A stretch of 64,000 nucleotides of DNA from Bradyrhizobium icense (GCF_001693385.1 NZ_CP016428.1:6882001-6946000), one strand, 5' to 3'; counted from the stretch's first letter, positions 52,708-61,560 are shown. Notes: generated by a model not told the origin, from the sequence alone. Translations and numbers: made by a program.

Positions 52708-53679
52708 ATGGAAATCACGCGACGCCACATATTGGGAACGATTGCCGCCGCCGCCGTGCTAAGCGCATCAGGCACGGTGCAAGCTGCCGATACCGTCCGC
52801 ATCGGGCTTCCGACGAAAACCTACTGGCCGACGACGATCGCGGAAACCGCGGTGCGCCAAAAACTGTTCGAGAAGGAAGGCATCTCCGCGGAACTTACGA
52901 TCTATCGCGGCGGCGCCGAGACCTTCGAGGCAATGGCAGCGGGCGCCGCCGACGTCATTCTCGATGCGACCTCGCTGGTATCGGCCGGGCGCAAGAAGGG
53001 CGTGAATTCCAAGGTGCTGGCGAGCGCCGCCACGGGCTATTACGGCTGGCAGTTGATGACGCTTTCGAAATCGACGCTTGGGGTGAAGGACCTGAACGGC
53101 AAGAAGGTCGCCATCACTTCCGCCGGCTCCGGCTCCGACCTGCTGGCGTTGTGGACCCAGCAGGACAAGAAGATCGAATTTACCCGCGTCCCCGTCGGCG
53201 GCGGCGGCCTGGTACCGAACCTGCTCGCCGGCAATGTCGACGCTGCCGTCGTTTATTCGCCGCTGAGTTTCCAGATCTCCAAATCGGGCGAAGCGCGCAC
53301 CGTCCTCGACTTCTCCAAGGAAGTGCCGCCGAACCTCGCCGCCGGCTGGATCGCGCTCGACAAATACGTGCAGGAGAAACCGCAGTTGGTGCAGAAGACG
53401 CTGAATGCGCTCTATGGCGCGCTGATGTTCATGCGTGCCAACAAGGATGCTTCCGTCAAGCTGATCACCGAACTCTATGAAATTCCCGCCGAGATCGCCG
53501 CGCTGGAATATGAGAACACGATCATGAAGCTGGAAACCGACGGCAGCATGGATGGGCCGAAGATCGCGGAGCAGCTCCAGCTCGCGCTCGACATGGCCAA
53601 GGCCGGCGGCATGAAGGACCTTGGGCCCGCTGCCGAGATCATCTCGACGCAGTTCAAACCGGTTCCGACCAAGTTCTGA
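52708..53679 (+). CDS. NitT/TauT-type ABC substrate-binding protein
   Basis: A 323-aa periplasmic binding protein of the nitrate/sulfonate/taurine type. A Tat-like signal opens it (TRRHILGTIAAAAVLSASGT). The fold is recognisable by IGLPTKTYWPTTIAETAVRQ, LFEKEGISAELTIYRGGAET and GVKDLNGKKVAITSAGSGSD. The ligand could be a sulfonate, pyrimidine precursor or other small anion; not decided by sequence. Confidence 0.88.
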   Translation: MEITRRHILGTIAAAAVLSASGTVQAADTVRIGLPTKTYWPTTIAETAVRQKLFEKEGISAELTIYRGGAETFEAMAAGAADVILDATSLVSAGRKKGVNSKVLASAATGYYGWQLMTLSKSTLGVKDLNGKKVAITSAGSGSDLLALWTQQDKKIEFTRVPVGGGGLVPNLLAGNVDAAVVYSPLSFQISKSGEARTVLDFSKEVPPNLAAGWIALDKYVQEKPQLVQKTLNALYGALMFMRANKDASVKLITELYEIPAEIAALEYENTIMKLETDGSMDGPKIAEQLQLALDMAKAGGMKDLGPAAEIISTQFKPVPTKF

Positions 53680-53689
53680 GGCAGGCGCG

Positions 53690-54445
53690 ATGCGAGCAGG
53701 CCTTGGCGTAAAGGCGGCGCGGGTCGCCATCGTGGTGGCGCTGTTTGCGATATGGGAGATCCTGTCGCGGACCGGCATCGTCAATCCGCGCCTGCTTCCC
53801 TCCGCCACCGATACGCTCGCAACGCTGGGCGATCTCCTGCAGCGGGCGAGCGTGCGCAAGGATCTCGCGGTCACCGCGAGCGAGGTGGTGACCGCGTTCG
53901 CGCTCGCCGTTCCCGTCGGCGCGCTGATCGGCTTCCTGATCGCGGAGAATCGCTATTTTGCCGAGGTGGCAAAGCCGCTGCTGTTCTTCGCGTTCAGCAT
54001 TCCGAAGTCAATCTTCCTGCCGATGTTCATCCTGGTGTTCGGAGTCGGCTTTTCGCAGAAGGTGGGCTTCGGTTTCTTCTCGACGATCTTCATCGTGATC
54101 ATGTCGACCACGACCGCGGTGGAGTCGGTCAAGGTCGAGCATTTGACCGTGGCGCGTTCCTACGGCGCGACGCCTGTCCAGACCGCGTTCCGGGTATATC
54201 TGCCTAGCATGCTCCCCGTTCTGCTGGAGGCGTTGCGGATTTCGATGATCTTCAATCTTACCGGCGTCATCCTCGCCGAAATGTACGCCTCGCGCGACGG
54301 GATCGGGCACCAGATTGCGACTTGGGGCGAGAACTTCCAGATGAAGCAACTGCTGGCCGGCGTGGTGATGATCGCGGCCATCGCGATTGCCTTCAATGAA
54401 CTGGTCAGATGGGTGGAGACACGATGCAGCCATTGGCGAACATAA
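53690..54445 (+). CDS. ABC permease 1 (TauC/SsuC type)
   Basis: A 251-aa BPD_transp_1 permease with about six helices. The EAA loop is VEHLTVARSYGATPVQTAFR. GGCAGGCG before ATG 53690 supports the start. One of two non-identical permeases in this importer. Confidence 0.88.
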   Translation: MRAGLGVKAARVAIVVALFAIWEILSRTGIVNPRLLPSATDTLATLGDLLQRASVRKDLAVTASEVVTAFALAVPVGALIGFLIAENRYFAEVAKPLLFFAFSIPKSIFLPMFILVFGVGFSQKVGFGFFSTIFIVIMSTTTAVESVKVEHLTVARSYGATPVQTAFRVYLPSMLPVLLEALRISMIFNLTGVILAEMYASRDGIGHQIATWGENFQMKQLLAGVVMIAAIAIAFNELVRWVETRCSHWRT

Positions 54446-55221
54446 CTCCGCTGAAGCCGGCCGGCGCGATCGAAGTCCGCAATGTCGGGCAGATCTTCAA
54501 GACCACGACACAGGATGTCGTGGCGCTGGAAGACGTTTCGCTCGACGTCAAGCCCGGCCGCTTCGTCGTGCTGGTCGGCCCGAGCGGTTGCGGCAAGTCG
54601 ACGCTTCTGATGATGATGGCGGGTTTGCGCCAGCAGACCTCCGGCACGATCACCATCAGCGGCGCGCCGATCCCCGAGCCCGATCCGAACCGGGTCGGCG
54701 TGGTGTTTCAGGAGGCCAGCCTGTTTCCCTGGCTGACGGCGGAAGAGAATGTCGAGTTTCCGCTGGCGCTGCGTGGCGTCACAAAAGCCGATCGCCGCGC
54801 CAGGGCGCAGGATGCGTTGAAACTGGTCGGCCTCGACGGCTTTGGCAAGCGCCATCCGCATGAACTGTCCGGCGGCATGAAGCAGCGCGTCTCGATTGCG
54901 CGCGGCCTGGTGCAGGACCCGCCGGTGCTGTTGATGGACGAGCCGTTCGCCGCGCTGGACGAACAGACCCGGATGACAATGGGCGACGAGCTGCTGCGCA
55001 TCTGGGCGGCGACCGGCAAAACGGTGGTGTTCGTCACCCACAGCCTGACGGAGGCGGTCTATCTCGCCGATGAGGTGATCGTGATGTCGCCGCGCCCCGG
55101 CCGCATCGTCGATCATCTGCAGGTCTCGCTGCCCCGCCCGCGTACCTACGAGATGCTGAGCGGCGACGCCTTCGGCAGCCTGCGCGACCGCATCTGGCGA
55201 CACATCCGCAAATCGGCGTGA
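54424..55221 (+). CDS. ABC ATPase (TauB/SsuB type)
   Basis: A 265-aa ATPase. Walker A VGPSGCGKSTLL, signature LSGGMKQRVSIARGL, Walker B LLMDEPFAALDE and H-loop FVTHSLTEA are all canonical. ATG 54424 has GGTGGAGA just upstream; it overlaps the end of permease 1 by 22 bp. Works as a homodimer on the two permeases. Confidence 0.92.
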   Translation: MQPLANITPLKPAGAIEVRNVGQIFKTTTQDVVALEDVSLDVKPGRFVVLVGPSGCGKSTLLMMMAGLRQQTSGTITISGAPIPEPDPNRVGVVFQEASLFPWLTAEENVEFPLALRGVTKADRRARAQDALKLVGLDGFGKRHPHELSGGMKQRVSIARGLVQDPPVLLMDEPFAALDEQTRMTMGDELLRIWAATGKTVVFVTHSLTEAVYLADEVIVMSPRPGRIVDHLQVSLPRPRTYEMLSGDAFGSLRDRIWRHIRKSA

Positions 55222-55228
55222 GGCAGAG

Positions 55229-56029
55229 ATGAGCGCGGCAACGCTTCGCAGATTGATCGTGATCGGCCTGATCGCGCTGTGGGAAATCCTGCCGCGCGCC
55301 GGCTTGATTCCGGAACTGTTTCTGCCGTCGCTATCATCCACGCTCGCGGCCGGATGGAACGAGGCGGGCGAATACGGCCACGCCCTTGCCGTCACGCTCT
55401 ACGAAGTCGCGATCTCGATGGCGTTCGCCTGCGGCGGCGGCATCCTGCTCGGCGCCATCGTCGGCAGCCTGCCGCGGCCGCGCATCCTGATCATGCCGAT
55501 GGTCTCGAGCCTCTATGCGGTGCCGCTGGTCATCCTCTATCCCGTCTTCACGGTCTGGCTCGGCATCGGCTCGGAATCCAAGATCGCATTCGCTTCGATC
55601 TATGGTTTTCTGCCGACAATGCTGGCGACTGCCGCAGGCATCCAGACCATCGATCCGCAGTTGCTGCTGGCCGCCCGCAGCATGGGCGCGACGCTGAGCC
55701 AGCGGCTGGTTCGCGTCATCATTCCGGCGGCGATCCCGACGGTGCTGTCGGGACTGCGCGTCGGCGGCGCGCTCGTGATCGTCGGCGTGGTGGTATCGGA
55801 AATGCTGATCTCGTCCGCGGGCATCGGCTATCTGATCTCGCGCTACCGCACCATTCTCGACAGCCCGCACGTGTTCGCCGGCGTGCTGTTGGTGCTGGCG
55901 ATGGCGGTCGCCTTCAACGCCGCCATCAAATGGATCGAGCGCAAGGCCGCGATTTGGCAGACCGGCACACGCGCCGGCCAAGAGTCCGCGGGCGAAGTCG
56001 CGCCGGCTGCCCTGCAGCCTGCGACCTGA
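55229..56029 (+). CDS. ABC permease 2 (TauC/SsuC type)
   Basis: A 266-aa permease homologous to permease 1 but clearly distinct. The EAA loop is PQLLLAARSMGATLSQRLVR. Starting 7 bp after the ATPase. The presence of two permeases rather than one suggests a heterodimeric channel, which is less common for TauC-type importers. Confidence 0.88.
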   Translation: MSAATLRRLIVIGLIALWEILPRAGLIPELFLPSLSSTLAAGWNEAGEYGHALAVTLYEVAISMAFACGGGILLGAIVGSLPRPRILIMPMVSSLYAVPLVILYPVFTVWLGIGSESKIAFASIYGFLPTMLATAAGIQTIDPQLLLAARSMGATLSQRLVRVIIPAAIPTVLSGLRVGGALVIVGVVVSEMLISSAGIGYLISRYRTILDSPHVFAGVLLVLAMAVAFNAAIKWIERKAAIWQTGTRAGQESAGEVAPAALQPAT

Positions 56030-56040
56030 CGGAGGGCTGC

Positions 56041-56706
56041 GTGTTCGACCTGACGCTGACATTCGACAACGGTCCCGAGCCCGGTGTCACGCCGCGCGTG
56101 CTCGATATCTTACGCGAACGCGGCATCAAGACGACCTTCTTCGTGATTGGCGAAAAGCTCGGCGATGGTGAACGCCGCCGGCTGGCCGCACGCGCGCATG
56201 ATGAAGGCCACTGGATCGGCAATCACACCTTTACGCACACCGTGCCGCTCGGGCAGCAACGCGATCCGAACGCGGCACAAAGCGAGATCGGCCGGACGCA
56301 GGACGCGATCGGCGATCTTGCCCACGCGCAGCGCTGGTTTCGGCCGTTCGGCGGTGGCGGCAATCTCGATCAGCGGCTGTTGAAGCCCTCCGCGGTCGAC
56401 TATCTCATCCGCAACAGGCATAGCTGCGTGCTCTGGAACGCGATCCCGCGCGACTGGGACGATCCCGACGGCTGGGTCGACCGAGCCCTCGAGCTGTGCG
56501 GCTCGCAGCCGTGGAGCCTGATGGTGCTGCACGATCTTCCGAGTGGCGCCATGGATCACCTCGAACGCTTTCTCGACCGCGCAGCGGAAACCGGCGCGCA
56601 CTTCCATCAGGACTTCCCGCCGGACTGCGTCCCGATCCGGTCGGGCGAGATCGTGCTGCCCATCCAGCCCTACGTTTCCAACGTCGAAGAGAGTGTCACA
56701 ACATGA
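56041..56706 (+). CDS. NodB-type polysaccharide deacetylase family protein (catabolic cluster)
   Basis: A 221-aa NodB homology domain. The metal motif is LTFDNGPEPGVT (D9, N10), where TFDDGP is usual, and GNHTFTHTVPL gives H62 and H66. RTQDAIGDLAHAQRWFRPFG and WDDPDGWVDRALEL follow. GGAGGG precedes the GTG start at 56041. The gene location suggests removal of an acyl or formyl group from a small imported molecule rather than polysaccharide. The Asp-to-Asn change may alter metal binding. Confidence 0.85.
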   Translation: MFDLTLTFDNGPEPGVTPRVLDILRERGIKTTFFVIGEKLGDGERRRLAARAHDEGHWIGNHTFTHTVPLGQQRDPNAAQSEIGRTQDAIGDLAHAQRWFRPFGGGGNLDQRLLKPSAVDYLIRNRHSCVLWNAIPRDWDDPDGWVDRALELCGSQPWSLMVLHDLPSGAMDHLERFLDRAAETGAHFHQDFPPDCVPIRSGEIVLPIQPYVSNVEESVTT

Positions 56707-57572
56707 GGATCGCGAGTTTCAAGGCAGGTCAGACGGCAACCTACGGCCTGGTCACGAACGCAGGCATTATCGATGCCGAAAAACGGCTTAAGGCTTATCC
56801 GACCCTGAAGTCGCTGCTCGCCAGGGGATCGCTCGACGAACTGAAAGCACTGCAGAGTGAGCGTCCCGATTACGCATTGGCCGAAATCGAGCTGCTGCCG
56901 ACCGTGCCCGATCCCGACAAGATCTTCTGTATCGGCGTCAACTACGCCACGCACCTTGCCGAGAGCGGCCACCCCACACCGCCGCACCCGATGATCTTCA
57001 CCCGTTTCGCCAATAGCCAGGTCGGCGGCGGCCAGCCGATGATCCGGCCGCTGGAATCCGAACGTTTCGACTTTGAGGGCGAGATGACCGTCATCATAGG
57101 CAAGGCCGGCCGCCGGATTTCGCGCGAAGAGGCGCTGGCGCATGTCGCGGGCTATGCCTGCTACAATGACGGCAGCATCCGCGACTGGCAGCGCCACACA
57201 TCGCAGTTCGCGCCGGGAAAGAATTTTGTCGGCACCGGAGCGTTCGGGCCGTGGATGGTCACGACGGACGAAATCCCCGATATCAGCAAGCAGGCCATTA
57301 CGACCCGTCTCAACGGCGTCGAAGTGCAGGCCGCGCCGATCTCGGACCTCGTGTTCGATGTCCCAGCCTTGATCGCCTACTGCTCGACCTTCACCGAACT
57401 GGTTCCGGGCGACGTCATCGTCACCGGCACGACCGGCGGCGTCGGCGCCTATCGCACGCCGCCGCTGTGGATGAAGGATGGCGACGTGGTCGAGGTCGAG
57501 GTATCCGGCATCGGCGTGCTGCGCAATCCCGTGAAGGACGAGGTCGCAGCGGCCGCAACGCGCGCGGCTTGA
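56703..57572 (+). CDS. fumarylacetoacetate hydrolase (FAH)-family protein
   Basis: A 289-aa FAH-type hydrolase or decarboxylase. KIFCIGVNYATHLAESG, the metal-binding FDFEGEMTVIIGKAGRRI (E-x-E) and YACYNDGSIRDWQRHTSQFA are characteristic; NFVGTGAFGPWMVTTDEIPD and GTTGGVGAYRTPPLWMKDGD complete it. It overlaps the deacetylase as ATGA, hence coupled. Cleaves a C-C bond of a beta-diketo or similar acid; identity open. Confidence 0.9.
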   Translation: MRIASFKAGQTATYGLVTNAGIIDAEKRLKAYPTLKSLLARGSLDELKALQSERPDYALAEIELLPTVPDPDKIFCIGVNYATHLAESGHPTPPHPMIFTRFANSQVGGGQPMIRPLESERFDFEGEMTVIIGKAGRRISREEALAHVAGYACYNDGSIRDWQRHTSQFAPGKNFVGTGAFGPWMVTTDEIPDISKQAITTRLNGVEVQAAPISDLVFDVPALIAYCSTFTELVPGDVIVTGTTGGVGAYRTPPLWMKDGDVVEVEVSGIGVLRNPVKDEVAAAATRAA

Positions 57573-57610
57573 AGATCGAAGAGCGCAATAACAAGAACAC
57601 GGAGACGATC

Positions 57611-58651
57611 ATGAACCTGCCAAAACACCTGCTTCCCACCACCGTCGTCGGCAGCTACCCGCAGCCGGAATGGCTGGTCGATCGCGCGATGCTGTCAAAG
57701 GTCGTGCCCCGCACGCGCCTGCATGCGATGTGGCGGCTGCCCGCGGAGCATCTGGAGGAAGCGCAGGACGACGCCACCATCGTTGCAATCAGGGACATGG
57801 AGCGCGCCGGCATCGACATCGTAACCGACGGCGAAATCCGCCGTGAAAGCTATTCCAATCGCTTCGCCACTGCACTTGAAGGCATCGATGACGAAAATCC
57901 GGCGATGATCACGTCGCGCAGCGGACACGAGACGCCGGTGCCGCGTGTGGTCGGTCCGGTAAGGCGCCGCGGCCCGGTCGAGCTGCACGACATGGAATTT
58001 CTGCGGCAGAATACCGATCAGGCGGCCAAGATCACCCTGCCCGGCCCGTTCACGATGAGCCAGCAGGCGAAGAACGAGTACTACAAGGACGATGAAGAAC
58101 TGGCGATGGCATTTGCCGAAGCCGTCAACGCCGAAGCGCTGGATTTGCAAAAGGCCGGCGCTGACGTGATCCAACTCGACGAGCCCTGGGTGCGCAACAA
58201 CCCGGATCTCGCGCGCCGCTACGCCGTCAAGGCGATCAACCGCGCCCTGCACGGCATCACGGTGCCGACCGTGGTGCATCTGTGCTTCGGCTATGCCGCA
58301 GTCGTCCCCGGCTCGACCAAGCCGGCCGGCTATTCCTTCCTTGCTGAACTTGCCGACACAAGCGCCGAACAGATTTCGATCGAGGCGGCGCAGCCGAAAC
58401 TCGACCTCGGCGTGCTCAAGGACCTGTCGTCGAAGAAGATTATGCTCGGCGTGCTCGACCTCGGCAATCCCGAGATCGAATCCGCGGATCTGGTAGCGGA
58501 CCGCATCCGCAACGGCTTGAAGCATGTCGCGGCCGACCGGCTGGTCGTCGCGCCCGATTGCGGCATGAAATACATGCCGCGCCACGTCGCGTTTGGGAAG
58601 CTGAAGGCGATGTGCGACGCGGCAGCAACCGTACGCAAGGAGATCAGCTAA
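57611..58651 (+). CDS. MetE-C-terminal-like (cobalamin-independent methionine synthase II family) protein
   Basis: A 346-aa stand-alone MetE C-terminal barrel. Thiol/zinc ligands are visible at H223, C225 (VVHLCFGY) and C317 (PDCGMKY). LPTTVVGSYPQPEWL and DMERAGIDIVTDGEIRRES are N-terminal markers. The MetE N-domain is absent, so a polyglutamate-folate binding half is missing. In this cluster it more likely moves a methyl group from a degradation intermediate than makes methionine from 5-methyl-THF. Start ATG 57611. Confidence 0.9.
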   Translation: MNLPKHLLPTTVVGSYPQPEWLVDRAMLSKVVPRTRLHAMWRLPAEHLEEAQDDATIVAIRDMERAGIDIVTDGEIRRESYSNRFATALEGIDDENPAMITSRSGHETPVPRVVGPVRRRGPVELHDMEFLRQNTDQAAKITLPGPFTMSQQAKNEYYKDDEELAMAFAEAVNAEALDLQKAGADVIQLDEPWVRNNPDLARRYAVKAINRALHGITVPTVVHLCFGYAAVVPGSTKPAGYSFLAELADTSAEQISIEAAQPKLDLGVLKDLSSKKIMLGVLDLGNPEIESADLVADRIRNGLKHVAADRLVVAPDCGMKYMPRHVAFGKLKAMCDAAATVRKEIS

Positions 58652-59255
58652 GCGGCTTGCCTTGCAGCCACGCCGCGCCGCGCGCATACAAAGCCTCGAC
58701 CTCGGGTCCCTTCAGGCCTGGCATGTCTCGCTTCACCGTATAGCCGATGCGGGTCTGCAAATAGGCGAGATGGCGGTAACCCGGCGGGAATTGCTCGAGG
58801 AGAGCCTTGTCCAGCACCGGCGCCGTGCCCGGCGTGACGGGGTCCATGCGGTCCTTCTCATAGATCGGCTGGCGCAGCACGATACCCCAGCGCCCCTCCC
58901 GCTTTTCGAGAAAGTCGTAGAATCTCCCGGTGCAGAGCACGTCGCACAGGACGCCCTCGACCTCGGCACGCTGTGAGATCGTCATCTTGGTCTGCGCAAT
59001 CGCGCGGGCGCCCGCGAGGTCGACCGAGATGCCGCCGAGGAAATGCAGGATGCTGATCCCCTTGGCCCAGGCCTGCTTGCTGATTTCGATGAACTCGTCG
59101 CCGGTGCCCTGCGTCCAGGTCGCCATCATGCGGCCGTCCGGATGCCAGACCGTGCGAAAACGCTCCCAGTCTCCGGCATCGCGCCAGATCGCCCAGTTCT
59201 GCAACAATTCCCGGATCCGGCGATCGTCTTCAACCTCGGCGTGACTTGCAGGCAT
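58644..59255 (-). CDS. SnoaL-like / dioxygenase small-subunit-like protein
   Basis: A 203-aa cystatin-like fold protein. The N-terminal helix is RRIRELLQNWAIWRDAGDWE; WHPDGRMMATWTQGTGDEFI and DFLEKREGRWGIVLRQPIYE form the sheet. Family members include small isomerases and subunits of aromatic-ring dioxygenases. Converges and overlaps the MetE-like gene by 8 bp; whether it belongs to the same pathway is unclear. Confidence 0.8.
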   Translation of the reverse strand: MPASHAEVEDDRRIRELLQNWAIWRDAGDWERFRTVWHPDGRMMATWTQGTGDEFIEISKQAWAKGISILHFLGGISVDLAGARAIAQTKMTISQRAEVEGVLCDVLCTGRFYDFLEKREGRWGIVLRQPIYEKDRMDPVTPGTAPVLDKALLEQFPPGYRHLAYLQTRIGYTVKRDMPGLKGPEVEALYARGAAWLQGKPLS

Positions 59256-59366
59256 GCGGGCACTCCCCTTGGGACATATTTTCTCAAGCGTCCATGATGC
59301 ATAGCCGCGGGAAGGCTCCACCGACAAGCCGGGCAGACCAACGCGTCACGGGCAGCCTGGCGGGCC

Positions 59367-59636
59367 TCACAACAGTTTCGCGCGGACGAACAATGCACGT
59401 AGCGCGTCGGTCGCCTGTACGGTCAGCATCGCGTTATCAGCGGCGCCCTGCAGTGCTTGCACCGCATGGGCATGCAGCGCGCGGAATTCGATCCATTCGA
59501 TCGAGGAGAGAGTGGTGATGAAGCGATAGGCCTGGCCGACGGTCGCGATCGACTCCGTCTTGCCGTTCAGGCTGATCTTGAAGATGGCCCGCAACGGCGT
59601 GTCGGAATCGGCGGCATCGCCCGCAACTGCGGTCAT
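59367..59636 (-). CDS. DUF982-like protein, 89 aa
   Basis: Soluble, with the DUF982 type of layout: a short strand pair (LRAIFKISLNGKTESIATVG), then helix pairs (AYRFITTLSSIEWIEFRALH; AVQALQGAADNAMLTVQATD) and a final ALRALFVRAKLL. DUF982 proteins are frequent in rhizobia; function unknown. The ATG overlaps the stop of the DUF2778 gene as ATGA, so the two are co-translated. Confidence 0.72.
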   Translation of the reverse strand: MTAVAGDAADSDTPLRAIFKISLNGKTESIATVGQAYRFITTLSSIEWIEFRALHAHAVQALQGAADNAMLTVQATDALRALFVRAKLL

Positions 59637-60634
59637 GACGGAGATGGCGAACGCCGCGACGCGGTGAGGCCTTCGCGCAGACTCGGCACGACGACAAGCC
59701 GCTTGACCTCGCCGTTCCGGTAAGCCTGCAGGAACCTGTCGTAATCCTTGATCGAGACGCAGCCGTTGGAATCGCCGTTGGGCCCGAGCAGGTAACTGTG
59801 CACGAGCAGGCCCGTTCGCCCGTGCATTTCGTTCTCGCCAATCGGCGTCATGCGCAGCGCCGCGACACCGTGAAACAGTTTTTCGCGCGGCTTCAAATCG
59901 TAGACGTTGGGCGGCGTCGCGCCGACCATGCGCTGGTCGACATGCGCCGGATTGTCCATCAGGCTGCCCAGGCCCGAGTGTGCCTCGAGTTTGGTGCCGC
60001 TCGGCAGGTAAACGGCGCGGGCCGAAATGTCGTAGACAGCGGTCTGACTGTCATAGCCCAGCGCCGCCAGATCCTTGCGCTCGCTGAGCAGCCCATCCGC
60101 CGGCGTCAGCGACGCCAGCGAGAAGCGCATCGGCACCAGATCGGCGAGCTTCTCGAACATGGTGCGGTTGTCGGACGAGGCCGGTGGCGGATCGTTTCTC
60201 GTCGACTGAAGGTTGGCCAGGACCGGCCGGGACCTCGGGAGCGGGATGGCCGCTTCGACCGTCGGGGCCGGCGGCGGGGGCTGAACGTTCTCCTCGCGCG
60301 ATTGCTCCTCTCGCGATTGTCCGCCCAACAGGATTTCGATGTACGCGAACTCCGCATCGAAGTCTGCGCGCTGCGGGCGCGCGGCGGCACGCCAGGGGTA
60401 GTTGATGGCCAGCGAACGGCGCACCGAGCCCGGGCCGAAGCGCTCGTCGAACGAGGATGTGCTGCCGACATTCGCGGAAGCGGGCTTGACTAGGCCGACC
60501 ACGTCGAAATCGGTCACCCAGGCGGCCAACCCCAGCGCCATGGCGAGCGCCGCCGTGCCGAATGCCGTCTCACGGAGCAATCGGCTACCGCGACTTGACG
60601 CAAGCCCGGCTGTGCTGGTCTTCGCTCTATCCAT
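59633..60634 (-). CDS. DUF2778 (Tlde1-like) cell-wall protein
   Basis: A 333-aa membrane-anchored protein. Residues ~20-42 form one helix (ETAFGTAALAMALGLAAWVT). A long Pro/Ser-rich linker follows, including an SREEQSREE duplication at about residue 107-115. The catalytic DUF2778 domain lies in the last ~140 residues with GRTGLLVHSYLLGPNGDSNG then CVSIKDYDRF, where the Cys is the likely nucleophile of an L,D-transpeptidase-like reaction. Related Tlde1 enzymes are type VI effectors, but here the protein is self-anchored, so a housekeeping peptidoglycan role is more likely. Confidence 0.85.
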   Translation of the reverse strand: MDRAKTSTAGLASSRGSRLLRETAFGTAALAMALGLAAWVTDFDVVGLVKPASANVGSTSSFDERFGPGSVRRSLAINYPWRAAARPQRADFDAEFAYIEILLGGQSREEQSREENVQPPPPAPTVEAAIPLPRSRPVLANLQSTRNDPPPASSDNRTMFEKLADLVPMRFSLASLTPADGLLSERKDLAALGYDSQTAVYDISARAVYLPSGTKLEAHSGLGSLMDNPAHVDQRMVGATPPNVYDLKPREKLFHGVAALRMTPIGENEMHGRTGLLVHSYLLGPNGDSNGCVSIKDYDRFLQAYRNGEVKRLVVVPSLREGLTASRRSPSPS

Positions 60635-60822
60635 CCGTCCCCGGCTCGGCGCTTCGGAATCGAATGATTCCTAAGGGATTCACCGAATAATTCCCACCAT
60701 AATGCAAACCAAAGTAAGGCATAATCGAGACAGGCGCTCCCGGCCATCATGACCGGCCAAATCCGCAGGTTCAAGCCTTGGGTTGGCAAGCCGGACGGGG
60801 CTTCCGACCGGCGGAGCCGCGC

Positions 60823-61248
60823 TCAAGGCCGGAGAATTGGACTGGTATTCGGCGCGGGCGCCTCCTCCATCTCGGCGTGCTCCGGCAGCTTATCGCCATG
60901 TACGGCCAGCGCCGGCCCGATCCAGACTGGATCGGCCAGATGATCCCGGCGCGGGTTGGTCGTATTCGGATGGACCAGAACGCTCAATTTGCCATGGTTG
61001 AGCATCAGCCAGGGCACCAGTTCGGGGAACACCTCGCGGGCGAAGGCGACCTGGTACATGGCCTGATCGTGCGGCCCGATCTTGACGTCGTGCCACCGTC
61101 CGAGCGTGACCAAAAAGCGCTCCCCGATCCAGGTACGCAACTGCTCGGCCTCGGCCCGCGTGGTCGCTGGGTCGTAGTAGATGTGGGCGTGATAGCTGGC
61201 GATTTCGCCTAATGGTCGCGGACCGCTCGAACCGGGCTCACCTGTCAT
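60823..61248 (-). CDS. DOPA 4,5-dioxygenase-family protein
   Basis: A 141-aa protein of the DOPA_dioxygen family. IASYHAHIYYDPATTRAEAE, RWHDVKIGPHDQAMYQVAFA and LSVLVHPNTTNPRRDHLADP carry the conserved His/Asp residues that could hold Fe(II). Extradiol ring cleavage of a catechol is plausible. It follows the ferredoxin gene on the same strand by 77 bp, so it may be the last gene of the P450 operon. Confidence 0.88.
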   Translation of the reverse strand: MTGEPGSSGPRPLGEIASYHAHIYYDPATTRAEAEQLRTWIGERFLVTLGRWHDVKIGPHDQAMYQVAFAREVFPELVPWLMLNHGKLSVLVHPNTTNPRRDHLADPVWIGPALAVHGDKLPEHAEMEEAPAPNTSPILRP

Positions 61249-61325
61249 TGTTTTCGCTCCACGCCATCGTTGCGCTTGAACCGTCGATGATCGCTGCAAC
61301 AGGCGGAGCGGTCAATGCGCAGCTA

Positions 61326-61556
61326 TCAGTCCGGAGCCTTCGCCTGTTCGACGATCTCGACCGCCAGTTCGGGACAATTGGCTCTCGCAATCCATGCCTG
61401 GTCTTCGAGCGAGGGTGGAATTTGGCCGGAGCCGCGGACGCGTGCGTTGCCGAATTCGTCCAGCTCGAACAATTCAGTCGCCAGGGCATGGCAGCGCGCA
61501 TGGCCCTGACACTTTTCCGGATCGATTTTCACGATGAGAACGCGGTTTTCGCTCAT
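61326..61556 (-). CDS. [3Fe-4S]-type ferredoxin for cytochrome P450
   Basis: A 76-aa electron carrier. Cluster ligands C16-x2-H19-x2-C22 with C61 (KCQGHARCHALATELF; ANCPELAVEIV); the second Cys of a [4Fe-4S] ferredoxin is replaced by His19, the hallmark of P450 redox partners. It lies 4 bp downstream of the SRPBCC gene in the P450 operon. A ferredoxin reductase is not in the window. Confidence 0.92.
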   Translation of the reverse strand: MSENRVLIVKIDPEKCQGHARCHALATELFELDEFGNARVRGSGQIPPSLEDQAWIARANCPELAVEIVEQAKAPD

Positions 61557-61560
61557 GCGG

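Noticed and set aside
55279..56040. Fusion of the NodB-type deacetylase to an upstream 250-residue extension
   Set aside because: The extension is an out-of-frame reading of permease 2. A strong GGAGGG precedes GTG 56041.
59633..60634. Type VI effector-immunity pair
   Set aside because: The DUF2778 protein has its own membrane anchor, no Hcp/VgrG/PAAR or T6SS genes are near, and the coupled DUF982 protein has no export signal.
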